DNA of 62,678 bases, taken from the NCBI GenBank assembly GCA_020356305.1, contig CP070636.1:1365247-1427924 (forward strand). Reading direction: 5' to 3'. Within the stretch, counting starts at the first letter, position 1. Each line of letters begins with the position of its first letter. The notes beneath the pieces were generated by a model. It was not told where the DNA came from. It ran no database searches and was given only the letters and a program-made list of their open reading frames with translations. The position numbers and the translations under genes were made by a program. This DNA comes from Candidatus Bathyarchaeota archaeon (lineage in GTDB: Archaea > Thermoproteota > Bathyarchaeia > Bathyarchaeales > Bathyarchaeaceae). Shown here in pieces: positions 35,155-44,210 of the stretch.

Positions 35155-36165
35155 ATGGGTCATCGAAAGAAACACGCTCCTAGGCATGGTTCACTAGCAT
35201 ATTTGCCTAAGGGACGTGCTGCCCGTCAAGTTGGCAGGATACGTTTTTGGCCCAGCGTAGAAGAAGGTCTCACCATGCTAGGGTTCATGGGATATAAAGC
35301 GGGTATGACCCAGGTTTTCATGGTGGAAGACAAACCGGGTTCCCCAAACCTCGGCAAAGAAATCGTTCATCCAGTTACAGTTTTAGACGCTCCACCCATC
35401 TTGGTGTGCGCCATTCGAGCATACATACAAAATCAGTACGGCTTACAGAGCTTCACCGAAGCATGGATGAAGAAACCGCCTAAAGATCTTAATCGGAATC
35501 TGACACCGCCTAAAAACTCAGACTCAAATCAAGGTCTCAATAAAATTGAGGAAAACCTTGACAAAATTGCAGAACTTCGCCTTGTCGTCGCCACCCAACC
35601 TAGGCTAACTGGGGTTCCAAAGAAAAAGATGGACATGATGGAAGTCAAAATCGACGGAGGGCCTATTGAAGAACAGTTCAATCACGGAAAGAAAGTGCTG
35701 GGAAAAACGGTTTCCGTGACGGATGTTTTCAAAGAAGGGCAATTCGTAGATGCGGTCTCTGTGACTAAAGGAAAAGGTTTCCAAGGGCCAGTGAAACGGT
35801 GGGGTATCAAAATCTTGCCTCGCAAGTCTCGGAAAACCAAGCGAGGCGTCGCAGCTATCGGTCCATGGAAACCTCCGCGAGTTCTATACACGGTTCCTCG
35901 AGCTGGACAAATGGGATATCACCAAAGAACCGAATATAACAAGCGAATTTTAAAGATAGGAGCCGACGGAAGCGAAGTCACCCCGAAAGGAGGATTTTTG
36001 CGCTATGGCTTGGTTCGAGGAACCTACGTTTTGCTTGACGGAAGCTTGCCGGGTCCAGCTAAACGGCTCATAAGATTGCGGTATGCAGCCCGCCCACCTG
36101 GAAAAATTGCCGAAGCCCCGCCCAAAATCACCCACATTTCACTTGAATCGCCCCAAGGCAAATGA
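35155..36165 (+). CDS. rpl3: Large-subunit ribosomal protein L3 (uL3)
   Basis: A 336-aa uL3, normal archaeal length. It starts MGHRKKHAPRHGSLAYLP, contains the conserved DVVSVTKGKGF-type segment (FVDAVSVTKGKGFQGPVKRWG), QMGYHQRTEYNKR and KGGFLRYG, and ends in the basic tail LIRLRYAARPPGK. It binds 23S rRNA domain VI near the peptidyl transferase centre. GGAAGGCGG lies upstream of the ATG, with TATA-like CCTTAAAAC near 35092-35100. It starts the L3-L4-L23 transcription unit. The first 36 bases of the downstream frame overlap only by non-coding extension. Confidence 0.97.
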   Translation: MGHRKKHAPRHGSLAYLPKGRAARQVGRIRFWPSVEEGLTMLGFMGYKAGMTQVFMVEDKPGSPNLGKEIVHPVTVLDAPPILVCAIRAYIQNQYGLQSFTEAWMKKPPKDLNRNLTPPKNSDSNQGLNKIEENLDKIAELRLVVATQPRLTGVPKKKMDMMEVKIDGGPIEEQFNHGKKVLGKTVSVTDVFKEGQFVDAVSVTKGKGFQGPVKRWGIKILPRKSRKTKRGVAAIGPWKPPRVLYTVPRAGQMGYHQRTEYNKRILKIGADGSEVTPKGGFLRYGLVRGTYVLLDGSLPGPAKRLIRLRYAARPPGKIAEAPPKITHISLESPQGK

Positions 36166-36175
36166 GGGACAAAAA

Positions 36176-36958
36176 GTGGGCAAAATTTCAGCTAAAATAT
36201 TTGATCTTGAAGGAAAATCCAAAGGCAAACTTAGCCTCCCCCCAGTCTTCAAAACTTCGCTCAGACCAGACGTGATCAAAAGGGCCGTACTCGCCATCCA
36301 ATCTCACCGTTTTCAGCCGCAGGGCCGAGATCCAATGGCTGGAAAACGAACAACCGCAGAGTCTCTTGGAGTGGGACGCGGAATCGCCCGAGTTGCAAGA
36401 ATTAAGGGACGGGGGCAACGAGCCGCCCTAATCCCTTTTGCCGTCGGCGGTCGAAGGACTCATCCACCGGTAGTAGAAAAGAAGATTAGAAAGAAGATTC
36501 CGCGGAAAGAGATGAAGCTGGCATTACGCTCAGCAGTGGCTGCAACCGCGTCTAAAGAGACTGTGTCTTCCAGGGGCCACATGACAGACGACGTTCCAGA
36601 TTTTCCCCTGGTAGTCGTGGACGAAATTCAGAGGTTGAAGAAAACCAGTGACGTAGAGAAGGCTTTTATCCAACTCGGCGTGTCGCCGGACATTTACCGA
36701 GTTAAGGAAAGCCGGAAAGTTCGTGCTGGAAAAGGTAAAAGACGCGGTCGGAAAATGAAACAGGCGGTTGGACCCCTGCTAGTAATCTCTGAAAATAAAG
36801 GAGTTGTGGAAGCAGCCCGTAACCTTCCAGGCGTGGACATCGTCAACGTCAACAATCTAAACGTAGAGCTTCTGGCTCCCGGAACTCACCCGGGAAGACT
36901 CACTGTTTGGACGAACTCGGCTTTTGAGAAACTGAACGCCATGTTTGGAGAAGGATAA
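36176..36958 (+). CDS. rpl4: Large-subunit ribosomal protein L4 (uL4)
   Basis: A 260-aa uL4. The GTG at 36176 is the likely start, as GAGGG lies seven bases upstream and the protein then reads MGKISAKIFDLEG, matching the family's first strand; a longer frame from 36083 overlaps L3. Conserved features include RQGRDP-type loop (RFQPQGRDPMAGKRTTAES), the rRNA-contacting extended loop (GRGIARVARIKGRG, then RRTHPPVVEKKI) and LAPGTHPGRLTVWT at the end. The stop is two bases before the L23 ATG. Confidence 0.96.
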   Translation: MGKISAKIFDLEGKSKGKLSLPPVFKTSLRPDVIKRAVLAIQSHRFQPQGRDPMAGKRTTAESLGVGRGIARVARIKGRGQRAALIPFAVGGRRTHPPVVEKKIRKKIPRKEMKLALRSAVAATASKETVSSRGHMTDDVPDFPLVVVDEIQRLKKTSDVEKAFIQLGVSPDIYRVKESRKVRAGKGKRRGRKMKQAVGPLLVISENKGVVEAARNLPGVDIVNVNNLNVELLAPGTHPGRLTVWTNSAFEKLNAMFGEG

Positions 36959-36960
36959 CT

Positions 36961-37221
36961 ATGGATCCCTACAAAGTGGTGCTGTATCCTGTTATGACCG
37001 AAGTCACAAGTCGCATTCTCGAAACTGAAAATAAGCTTGTTTTCGTTGTTAACATAGCAGCCACTAAGGCAGACATCAAACGAGCGGTAGAGGAGCTCTA
37101 CGAAGTGGCCGTGGACAAAGTGAACGTTGCGATCACACCTAAGGGCCAGAAAAAAGCCTTTGTGAAGCTTCACCCCGACTACAAGGCAGTGGACGTGGCA
37201 ATCAAACTGGGCATTTTGTAG
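36961..37221 (+). CDS. rpl23: Large-subunit ribosomal protein L23 (uL23)
   Basis: An 86-aa uL23: VVLYPVMTEVTSRILETENKLVF, then AATKADIKRAVEELYEV, ending AIKLGIL, normal archaeal length. It binds 23S rRNA at the exit tunnel and docks SRP. The ATG is directly after the L4 stop. In most archaea L2 and S19 follow at once; here the next gene is on the opposite strand and L2 is 2.4 kb away. Confidence 0.96.
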   Translation: MDPYKVVLYPVMTEVTSRILETENKLVFVVNIAATKADIKRAVEELYEVAVDKVNVAITPKGQKKAFVKLHPDYKAVDVAIKLGIL

Positions 37222-37299
37222 TTCTCATCTGCTATTATGGCTCTTCAAACCCCCATTCTTCTTAGTTACCCTCAATCTTACCCAGTGCTCAAAACGTAA

Positions 37300-37746
37300 C
37301 TAGATTTTTCTTTTGCTCAAAACTGACCTAAAAGCTCCATGTTTGAGACAGTCGTAAAGACCTATCTGAAGCTCAAGCCTCTTGCCCGTTTTGTCCGGCC
37401 GACCTGCCATCTTCCATGTCTTTCTAGGAGCGGCAATTGTCATTCTGCACTTAGGGCACTTAGCCATGTCTCGATTTATCATGAAGTACATGCGATTGTC
37501 AATGACTTTCATCTTGATTCTTCCTTTCCTTACCAAATCATAAAGAAGTGCGATAAAATCAGCTATGGAAAAAGTAGAGATTTTCGCAGTTGTAAGGGTG
37601 CGGAAATCTGTGTAGAAACGTACTCCTCCCATTATTTCTTCTGACGTGAAACCGGCTTCCTCACGTTCATCCAGAAAGGAAATTATCTCGTCTTCTAGAC
37701 TACTGGAGTGCCTTCCGTTTTGAAATTCTGTTTTATGTATAGGCAT
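37300..37746 (-). CDS. Hypothetical protein with winged-helix-like region and Zn motif
   Basis: A 148-aa protein. Residues about 18-90 look like a winged helix (LEDEIISFLDEREEAGFTSEEI, then IADFIALLYDLVRKGRIKMK). The C-terminus has CPKC, a strongly basic stretch (TWKMAGRPDKTGKRLEL) and DCLKHGAF, so a CxxC/CxxH zinc site is likely. ATG 37746 is chosen because AGAGG lies six bases upstream; a longer frame to 37779 has no support. It interrupts the ribosomal cluster on the opposite strand. A nucleic-acid-binding role is inferred. Confidence 0.7.
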   Translation of the reverse strand: MPIHKTEFQNGRHSSSLEDEIISFLDEREEAGFTSEEIMGGVRFYTDFRTLTTAKISTFSIADFIALLYDLVRKGRIKMKVIDNRMYFMINRDMAKCPKCRMTIAAPRKTWKMAGRPDKTGKRLELQIGLYDCLKHGAFRSVLSKRKI

Positions 37747-37883
37747 ACAAATCCTCTTTCCAATATGTTGAACTAACAAACACTCAAAAAATCTTTATGA
37801 AGCTCGAATTAGGAGTAGAACTACGGATACACGCGGGTCTTTTCCCTTTTCTTCTTCTCTGAAGAAGCCGTGGATAGCGGAAA

Positions 37884-37896
37884 ATGCGTGCACGCG
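37884..37896. repeat. Alternating purine-pyrimidine tract
   Basis: ATGCGTGCACGCG, 13 bp, in the divergent spacer about 90 bases before the M20 peptidase gene. Confidence 0.35.
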
Positions 37897-37982
37897 AAAA
37901 AAGGAAAGTCGTGTTCGCACCTAACGGCTCGGAAAAACATAAAACCAAGTGAGCTTCTTATAGCGCATTCTAGGTGTTGTTT

Positions 37983-39410
37983 ATGCCTACGAACAAGGAA
38001 TATGCTTTTGATTGGATTGAAACGAACAAGAAGCAACTTGTCGAAATAAGCGACAAGGTGTGGGAGTTTGCGGAACTGGGCTTGGTTGAATTCAAATCCT
38101 CAACACTCTTGGCAGATGAGTTGGAGAAGCACGGGTTCAGAGTTGAACGTGGAATTGCAGGTATGCCCACAGCCTTCGTAGCCAGCTGGGGTGAAGGAAA
38201 ACCGGTCATAGGAATAATGGGCGAATACGATGCCCTGCCTGGACTATCACAAAAAAAAGTTCCACGGAGAGAACCATTAGAACCAGAAAAACCGGGACAC
38301 GGGTGTGGACACAACATTCACGGAACAAGTGGCATGGCGGCAACAATAGCAGTAAAAAAAGCCATGGAAAAACACAAAACAAAAGGAACCATCAAATTCT
38401 TTGGATGCCCAGCTGAGGAAAACTTCGATGGTAAGGTGTTTATGGTTAGGGACGGCTATTTTGATGGTGTCAATGCAGTGATTAGTCATCATCCAAACAG
38501 TATGAATTGCGCTACCTTGGAAAGCAGCTTGGCCGTTACCTCGGTCAAGTTTCATTTTCACGGTAAAGCCTCCCACGCTGGTGATTCCCCCGAGCATGGT
38601 AGAAGCGCATTAGATGCAGTGGAACTAATGAACATGGGTGTAAACTATCTGAGGGAACATGTAATTCAAGATGCAAGAATACATTACATAATTGAAAAGG
38701 GCGGAGACCAGCCGAATATTGTACCGTCATACGCTAGAAGCTGGTACTACGTAAGGGCGCCAGAGAGAGATCAGGTGGAATTCATCTATGAATGGATACT
38801 CGACATAGCAAAAGGAGCAGCTATGATGACCAAAACCGAAGTGAAAGTAGAGTCACTGGAAGGAGTCTACAATTATATTCCGAACAGAACAATCGCAGAG
38901 CTGATTGTTGGGAACATGCGTGAAATAGGGCTTCCAAAATACAGTCAAGAAGATTTGAAGTTTGCTGAGGAAATCGACAAGACGATTGACCCTAAAATGA
39001 AGCTTGCTCAGCTAAAGAAATCTAAGCGTCCAGGATGGGAGCGACTTGTAGACAAATTGATAGACGATGAAATACCCGATCCTTGGGGTGAAGGTGAAGT
39101 TAGCCATGGCAGCACCGATGTTGCTGACGTGAGTTGGCAGACACCCACTGTGGAATTTGGCACCGCATCAACAGTTCTAGGTACACCAGGCCATTCATGG
39201 CAAGACGTGGCTCAAAGCGGAATTGGGCTTGGACATAAATCTTTAATATTCGCAGCAAAAGTGATGGCTGCCACTACCATTGATCTCTTAACAAAAGACG
39301 CTGTATTAAACAAAGCAATGAAGGAACACAAAGAAAGAACAGGCAACAAAAGATACAAGTCGCCGATACCTCCAGATCACAAGCCGCCCCTAGATGTTTG
39401 GGAGAAATAG
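37983..39410 (+). CDS. M20-family amidohydrolase, AbgB-like
   Basis: A 475-aa metal-dependent amidohydrolase of the M20 peptidase family, most like aminobenzoyl-glutamate utilisation protein B. Metal ligands are visible: GEYDALPG, GHGCGHN and CPAEEN, with further His in ISHHPNS and in PGHSWQD. The dimerisation domain lies at about residues 190-300 (KFHFHGKASHAGDSP). ATG 37983 has AGGTG six bases upstream; a GTG at 37974 is part of that region. It probably hydrolyses an N-acyl amino acid or folate fragment. Its position between L23 and L2 is unusual and suggests insertion. Confidence 0.87.
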   Translation: MPTNKEYAFDWIETNKKQLVEISDKVWEFAELGLVEFKSSTLLADELEKHGFRVERGIAGMPTAFVASWGEGKPVIGIMGEYDALPGLSQKKVPRREPLEPEKPGHGCGHNIHGTSGMAATIAVKKAMEKHKTKGTIKFFGCPAEENFDGKVFMVRDGYFDGVNAVISHHPNSMNCATLESSLAVTSVKFHFHGKASHAGDSPEHGRSALDAVELMNMGVNYLREHVIQDARIHYIIEKGGDQPNIVPSYARSWYYVRAPERDQVEFIYEWILDIAKGAAMMTKTEVKVESLEGVYNYIPNRTIAELIVGNMREIGLPKYSQEDLKFAEEIDKTIDPKMKLAQLKKSKRPGWERLVDKLIDDEIPDPWGEGEVSHGSTDVADVSWQTPTVEFGTASTVLGTPGHSWQDVAQSGIGLGHKSLIFAAKVMAATTIDLLTKDAVLNKAMKEHKERTGNKRYKSPIPPDHKPPLDVWEK

Positions 39411-39442
39411 AGAGCTACACTAGAAAACAGTTGTAGAAAATC

Positions 39443-39456
39443 TATGCGCGCATACA
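39443..39456. repeat. Alternating purine-pyrimidine tract
   Basis: TATGCGCGCATACA, 14 bp, 33 bases after the stop of the AbgB-like gene and before the L2 promoter. A shorter CGCGCGCA run lies at 39479-39486. Confidence 0.4.
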
Positions 39457-39633
39457 ACTAACGGCGCTGACAGAGGTTCGCGCGCAAATCATTGTTGTGG
39501 TATGAGTTTCGCTACTGACTAAACGTTCAGGCTCACTCATTTTCTATCTCGAACTAAAAGTATTTAAAAGTGATTTCCCGTGTAGCATTTAAATCCTTGT
39601 TAAGACATGATCATTGCCAGGAGGTACAGAATC

Positions 39634-40368
39634 GTGGGTAAGCGAATACGCGTTCAGAGACGGGGCAGGGGTTCCTCCACCTTTCGAGCGTCAACTCACA
39701 AGCGAGTAGCCCACGTTCAGTACCCTTCCATGTCCCAAAAAGAGCGAGTAGGAGTTATCCACGGTCAGGTCAAGGAGATTGTCCATGAATCTGGAAGGGG
39801 TTCACCCCTAGCTTCTGTGAAACTTGAAACTGGCGAGACCTATCACACAGTGGTTCCAGAAGGAGTCTACGAGGGGCAGCCTACGCAAATGGGAAATAAA
39901 GCCTCAGTAGACGTTGGAAACGTGCTTCCTCTGGGCAGTATTCCAGAGGGAACTATGATATGTAACATTGAGTTGTCGCCTAGTGACGGGGGAAAGATGG
40001 CTCGTTCCTCTGGCTCATACGCAACGGTGGTGGCTCACACACCGGAAGGAACAATGGTGAAGCTTCCCTCAGGAAAAACCCGATATCTGAACGATCTTTG
40101 CAGGGCAACGGTTGGCGTCATCTCCGGAGCTGGTCGAGTTGATAAACCGTTCCTGAAGGCTGGAGCAAAATTCCACTTGATGAAGGCGAAGGGTCACATG
40201 TACCCGCGAACGCGAGGCGTGGCCATGGTAGCTGCGGCGCATCCTTATGGTAGCAGTAAGAGGGGAGCGCGAAAGGTCACCACAGTCTCGCGACATGCTC
40301 CACCTGGTAGGAAAGTGGGTTTGATTGCAGCTAGAAGCGCTGGTCGCAAACGGAAGAGAAGAAGATAA
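39634..40368 (+). CDS. rpl2: Large-subunit ribosomal protein L2 (uL2)
   Basis: A 244-aa uL2. The GTG at 39634 is the start: AGGAGGT (39619-39625) is eight bases upstream and the protein then begins MGKRIRVQRRGRG, the normal archaeal N-terminus. An ATG at 39607 would place this site inside the gene. Conserved features: HPYGSSKRGARK near the C-terminus (the normally HPHGG segment around the peptidyl-transferase-contacting His reads HPYG here), and GRVDKPFLKAG. A TATA-like CATTTAAAT lies near 39585-39593. It is separated from L23 by two unrelated genes and is not followed by S19. Confidence 0.95.
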   Translation: MGKRIRVQRRGRGSSTFRASTHKRVAHVQYPSMSQKERVGVIHGQVKEIVHESGRGSPLASVKLETGETYHTVVPEGVYEGQPTQMGNKASVDVGNVLPLGSIPEGTMICNIELSPSDGGKMARSSGSYATVVAHTPEGTMVKLPSGKTRYLNDLCRATVGVISGAGRVDKPFLKAGAKFHLMKAKGHMYPRTRGVAMVAAAHPYGSSKRGARKVTTVSRHAPPGRKVGLIAARSAGRKRKRRR

Positions 40369-40454
40369 GCGGCGAGTTGTTCATCGCGGATAAAGATTTA
40401 AGTATACACTATGTTATTAGAGAACATTTCAAATGTGACCTTGGTGAAACAGTC

Positions 40455-40580
40455 TTGCCTGAATGGGTATGCTTGAAGTGTGGATACAAGTGGGTTGACG
40501 AGAGCAAAGTGGAGCCAAGATACTGCCCCACCTGCGGTAGTCCCAACATATACGTTCCAAAAATCGTTAAGAAAACGTAG
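40455..40580 (+). CDS. Small rubredoxin-like zinc-ribbon protein
   Basis: A 41-aa zinc-ribbon protein: PEWVCLKCGYKW then PRYCPTCGSPNIYV, two CxxC knuckles. I choose TTG 40455 because GGTGA (40443-40447) lies seven bases upstream and the protein starts directly at the conserved PEWVCLKCG. A TTG at 40377 would extend it by 26 residues over a TATA-like stretch (TTTAAGTATAC). It follows L2 on the same strand in the place where S19 is usual. Just past its stop another frame stays open and coding-like to 40774 (see findings). Function unknown; redox or RNA binding is possible. Confidence 0.6.
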   Translation: MPEWVCLKCGYKWVDESKVEPRYCPTCGSPNIYVPKIVKKT

Positions 40581-40774
40581 CAGCGCAACTAGGGAGCCAC
40601 CGAAACCGCTCTCCAAAACGATTTGTATCCAAGTGGGCCCGCTCTCCTCGCAAAAGGATTCTAAAGGAAAAGATTCCCAGAGCGGGGCTTGTTGAAGTGA
40701 CGCATTTAATGAATGGCGTCGTAAGTTCCAAATTCATAATCGCAAAGAATACCGCGCCAAGTAGCCCCGCTTGA
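40571..40774 (+). pseudogene. Coding-like open frame without a start codon
   Basis: This frame opens just before the zinc-ribbon stop and has basic, protein-like content (KRFVSKWARSPRKRILKEK, then AGLVEVTHLMNGVV) but no ATG, GTG or TTG near its beginning. One extra A in GAAAACG at 40571-40576 would fuse it to the zinc ribbon. It may be the true C-terminus of that protein or a remnant. It overlaps the 3' end of the convergent ilvD. Confidence 0.3.
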
Positions 40775-42362
40775 CTTTTGCAGGCTTTGGCTTCCACGAC
40801 CTCAAACGATTCTTTATCTCCTCATCCTTCAATTCCACCCTTAGAATCCTCTTTGGAATGTTAATTTCAATGAGGTCACCATCTTCAAGCGCAGCTATAG
40901 GTCCGCCTTCTGCTGCTTCAGGTGTCAGATGCCCGATGCACGGACCTCTTGTGGCTCCAGAAAACCTGCCGTCCGTGACCAATGCAACAGACTTACTCAA
41001 CCCCATTCCACTTATGGTAGCTGTTGGAGCCAACATCTCTCTCATGCCAGGTCCACCCTTAGGCCCTTCATAACGAATGACCACCACATCACCCTGCTCA
41101 ATTTTTCGGTCAATTATGGCTTCCATAGCCTCCTCTTCAGAGTCGAAAACTCTAGATGGTCCCTTGTGAACCAGCATTTCCGGCGAGACAGCCACGGTCT
41201 TAACCAATGCCCCTTTTGGCGCCAAGTTTCCTCGCAACACAGCTATGCCTCCTCCCTCATGCACGGGGTTAGCTAAGGAGCGGATTACCTCCTTGTTCAG
41301 CACTCTAGCCTCTTCCATATTCTTTTCCACGGTTTTTCCGGTTACAGTGGTCGCGTCTAGGTGAAGAAGGGAACTCAGCGCCTTCATTAGAGCTGGAATT
41401 CCACCGGCTGCATCCAGATCCTCCAGCGCATAGGGCCCATTGGGGATCATGTTACAAAGGTGGGGAACCTGTTTACTTATCTCGTCGAAAAGGCTTAGAG
41501 GTAACGGAATTCCAGTCTCATTCGCAATTGCTGAGAGGTGTAAGACGGCATTCGTGGAGCCTCCGAGAGCCATGTCCACTGTGATGGCGTTCTCAAAGGC
41601 TTTTTCGGTCATGATATCTGAAGGCTTCAAATCTTCTTGCAGCAGTTTTGAAATCCTCTTTCCACTTTCCTTAGCAATCCTAAGCTTTGAGGCGCTGGCG
41701 GCAAGAGCAGTGGCACAACCTGGAAGGGACATCCCCAAGGTCTCAGTTATACATGCCATAGTGTTGGCAGTGAACATGCCGCTGCAAGATCCGCAGCCTG
41801 GACACGCGGCGTCTTCAAGTCTCTTCAGTTCTTCTTGACTCATTTCGCCAGCTACAACTTTCCCCACGGCCTCGGAAATCGAAGCGAAACTAACTTTCTT
41901 ATCATCCAAGACGCCTGCAAGCATGGGACCTCCAGTCACCACAATTGAGGGTATGTTAAGCCGGGCTGAAGCCATCAGCATGCCTGGAGTGACCTTGTCG
42001 CAGTTCGTAACCAAAACCATACCATCGAACCTGTGAGCCTGAACCATAATCTCAACCGAATCAGCGATAACCTCTCGAGATGGAAGAGAGTATCGCATCC
42101 CCTCATGACCCATAGCTATCCCATCGCACACGGCGATCGTGTTGAATTCAAAAGGCACTCCGCCAGCAAATTGAATTCCAGCCTTCACTGCCTCCGCGAT
42201 TCGGTTTAGATGGGTGTGACCTGGAACTACGGATGTGAAACTGTTAGCCACTGCGATGAATGGTTTGCCCATATCGCTGTCTGTAACTCCTAGAGCCTTC
42301 AGCAGGGCCCTGTGTGGAGCTCTTCTGACTCCACGCTTTATTTCGTCGCTTCTCAAATCCAT
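40734..42362 (-). CDS. ilvD: Dihydroxy-acid dehydratase
   Basis: This Fe-S enzyme dehydrates 2,3-dihydroxyisovalerate and 2,3-dihydroxy-3-methylvalerate to the 2-oxo acids of valine/leucine and isoleucine. At 542 aa it has the signature [16 protein letters not shown], the upstream [11 protein letters not shown] and the C-terminal [10 protein letters not shown] and [12 protein letters not shown]. The three Cys of the cluster site (CDK, CPGC and GSC region) are present. It starts 30-100 bases from the divergent leuA, sharing the TATA region at 42408-42421. This makes it part of the same biosynthetic regulon. Confidence 0.96.
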   Translation of the reverse strand: MDLRSDEIKRGVRRAPHRALLKALGVTDSDMGKPFIAVANSFTSVVPGHTHLNRIAEAVKAGIQFAGGVPFEFNTIAVCDGIAMGHEGMRYSLPSREVIADSVEIMVQAHRFDGMVLVTNCDKVTPGMLMASARLNIPSIVVTGGPMLAGVLDDKKVSFASISEAVGKVVAGEMSQEELKRLEDAACPGCGSCSGMFTANTMACITETLGMSLPGCATALAASASKLRIAKESGKRISKLLQEDLKPSDIMTEKAFENAITVDMALGGSTNAVLHLSAIANETGIPLPLSLFDEISKQVPHLCNMIPNGPYALEDLDAAGGIPALMKALSSLLHLDATTVTGKTVEKNMEEARVLNKEVIRSLANPVHEGGGIAVLRGNLAPKGALVKTVAVSPEMLVHKGPSRVFDSEEEAMEAIIDRKIEQGDVVVIRYEGPKGGPGMREMLAPTATISGMGLSKSVALVTDGRFSGATRGPCIGHLTPEAAEGGPIAALEDGDLIEINIPKRILRVELKDEEIKNRLRSWKPKPAKVKRGYLARYSLRL

Positions 42363-42407
42363 CCCTCATAGAGTGCTGGACTACATTAGACTATGGAGAC
42401 CAAAAAC

Positions 42408-42421
42408 TTTATATTTAAAGT
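42408..42421. promoter_or_regulatory. Shared divergent TATA region, ilvD versus leuA operon
   Basis: ACTTTATATTTAAA-type sequence reads as TTTATATTTA toward leuA and TTTAAATATAAAG toward ilvD. It is about 46 bases from ATG 42362 and about 50 from TTG 42465. Because it lies inside the longer leuA frame, it argues that the true leuA start is downstream. Confidence 0.5.
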
Positions 42422-42464
42422 TGTCCCGCCACATAGAGGCGAACGAAAATGGGGTATCGCTTTA

Positions 42465-43991
42465 TTGAACGCTTTTCCAAAGAAAATACGGATTTTTGAC
42501 ACTACCCTGAGAGACGGCGAACAAACCCCCGGAGTTTCTCTAACCCCTGAGAACAAACTTAGAATTGCCAAAAGCCTAGACAAGCTTGGAGTAGACGTTA
42601 TTGAAGCCGGCTTTCCAGCAGTTTCTGACGGAGAGATGGAAGCAGTAAGACTAATTGCTAAAGAGGGACTCGAAGCAGAGATCTGCAGTTTTGTTAGAGG
42701 GACCAAGAGGGACATAGACACTGCACTAAAATGCGACGCCCAAAGCGTGCATCTAGTTATTCCAACTTCAGACCTGCACCTTCAATACAAGTTGAAGAAA
42801 ACCAGAGAAGAGATTCTAAAACTCGTAGAAGAATCTGTTCAATACGCAAAAGATCATGGACTCATCGTTGAACTTTCAGCTGAAGACGCTACCAGAAGCG
42901 AATTCGAATTTGTGAAGGAATTCTTTGCCAAAGGAATTTCCGTGGGTGCTGACAGAATTTGTCCATGTGATACAGTTGGAGTTCTGACTCCTGAAAAATC
43001 CTATGGATTCTTCTCAGACATGAGGAAAACCTTCAAAGACGTAATTATCAGCGCTCACTGCCACGACGACTTCGGAATGGCTGTGGCCAATTCCATAGCC
43101 TCGTTGAGAGCTGGTGCCAACCAAGTTCATGCAACGATCAATGGGTTAGGAGAGAGAGCTGGAAACGCAGCGTTGGAAGAGATCGCTGCAGCTTTGAAGC
43201 TTATTTATGGCATGGAGCTACCAATAAAAACCGAACTTCTACATCGCACATCGGCGTTGGTGGCTCGACTCACTGGAGTTCCAGTTCAACCAAACAAGGC
43301 GATTGTCGGCGAAAACGCCTTTACCCACGAGTCAGGCATCCACACTCACGCTATACTTTCTCATCCATCAACGTATGAACCAATCTCTCCGGAACTAGTG
43401 GGGGTCACTAGAAGACTAGTAGCGGGCAAACACGCAGGATCCAGCGGCATAAAAGCATCACTAGAAAAGATGGGATTAAATCCCGCCGACCAACAGCTTA
43501 AAGAGATTTCTATGCGTGTGAAAACTCTAGGAGACAAAGGCAAGAAAGTCACCGACGCTGATCTAATGGCAGTGGCAGAGGCTGTCATGGGTTTACCTCA
43601 AAGTCGCCCAATAAAGCTTGAGGAACTGACTGTTGTCACGGGAGACCGAGTTACCTCAACCGCATCGGTGAGACTCAAACTCAATAACAAAGTGGTCTCA
43701 GAAGCAGCTACTGGAGTAGGCCCCGTAGACGCCGCAATAAGAGCTGTGCGAAAAGCATTCTTGGTCGTTGAGCCAATTCACCTCGAGCGGTATCACGTGA
43801 AGGCTATTACAGGCGGCACTGACGCCATGGTAGAAGTATTTGTTTGCCTACGTAAAGGAGACAAAACAGCCACAGCCATGGGAGTCCGAGAAGACATAGT
43901 TATGGCCAGCGTTGAAGCGGTTATCAGTGGCATGAACGTGCTGATGGCTGACCACAACAGATGTGGCGTCAAGCAACCAGACAAATCGTAA
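42465..43991 (+). CDS. leuA: 2-Isopropylmalate synthase (LeuA-like)
   Basis: A DRE-TIM condensing enzyme, first step of leucine synthesis (acetyl-CoA + 2-oxoisovalerate). FDTTLRDGEQTPGV gives the metal-binding Asp; HCHDDFGMAVANS and GLGERAGNAALEE are intact; a C-terminal regulatory dimer domain (about 380-508) ends near DIVMASVEAVISG. EAGFPAVSDGE resembles isopropylmalate synthases more than the EAGSxxTSKGE of citramalate synthase, so I favour LeuA, with the paralogue at 50318 as CimA-like. TTG 42465 is chosen since the shared TATA lies inside the longer frame from ATG 42393. It heads the ilvBNC-leuCDB operon. Confidence 0.85.
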   Translation: MNAFPKKIRIFDTTLRDGEQTPGVSLTPENKLRIAKSLDKLGVDVIEAGFPAVSDGEMEAVRLIAKEGLEAEICSFVRGTKRDIDTALKCDAQSVHLVIPTSDLHLQYKLKKTREEILKLVEESVQYAKDHGLIVELSAEDATRSEFEFVKEFFAKGISVGADRICPCDTVGVLTPEKSYGFFSDMRKTFKDVIISAHCHDDFGMAVANSIASLRAGANQVHATINGLGERAGNAALEEIAAALKLIYGMELPIKTELLHRTSALVARLTGVPVQPNKAIVGENAFTHESGIHTHAILSHPSTYEPISPELVGVTRRLVAGKHAGSSGIKASLEKMGLNPADQQLKEISMRVKTLGDKGKKVTDADLMAVAEAVMGLPQSRPIKLEELTVVTGDRVTSTASVRLKLNNKVVSEAATGVGPVDAAIRAVRKAFLVVEPIHLERYHVKAITGGTDAMVEVFVCLRKGDKTATAMGVREDIVMASVEAVISGMNVLMADHNRCGVKQPDKS

Positions 43992-44210
43992 CAGATAAGA
44001 AAGCCAAAACCTTTTAAAGATAAAAACCGTTACGTCAAGGAGAATTCCGTTCAGATGGAGGACTCAAAACGTGAGGGATCGTTTCCTCGTACGCTAGCTT
44101 CCCCAAAATTCTCGTCAGAGAACCTAGTGAACGGACTTTCAGACGTTTTTTCTCCAAACTATACGTAAAAATCGTGAAGTTGTAGAATAGAACTCAAAGG
44201 AGGAACTTGA
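43992..44210 (+). other. Leader of ilvB with a 37-codon ORF
   Basis: CCTTTTAAAGATA near 44010-44022 is TATA-like, so ilvB may have its own promoter with a leader of about 170 bases. Inside, ATG 44055 to TAA 44168 encodes 37 aa. It is not rich in Leu/Ile/Val, so a classical attenuation peptide is not supported. AAAGGAGGAAC precedes the ilvB ATG. Confidence 0.3.

Noticed and set aside
44055..44168. Leader peptide controlling ilvB by attenuation
   Set aside because: The 37-codon ORF is not enriched in Leu, Ile or Val codons and no terminator/antiterminator pair is evident.
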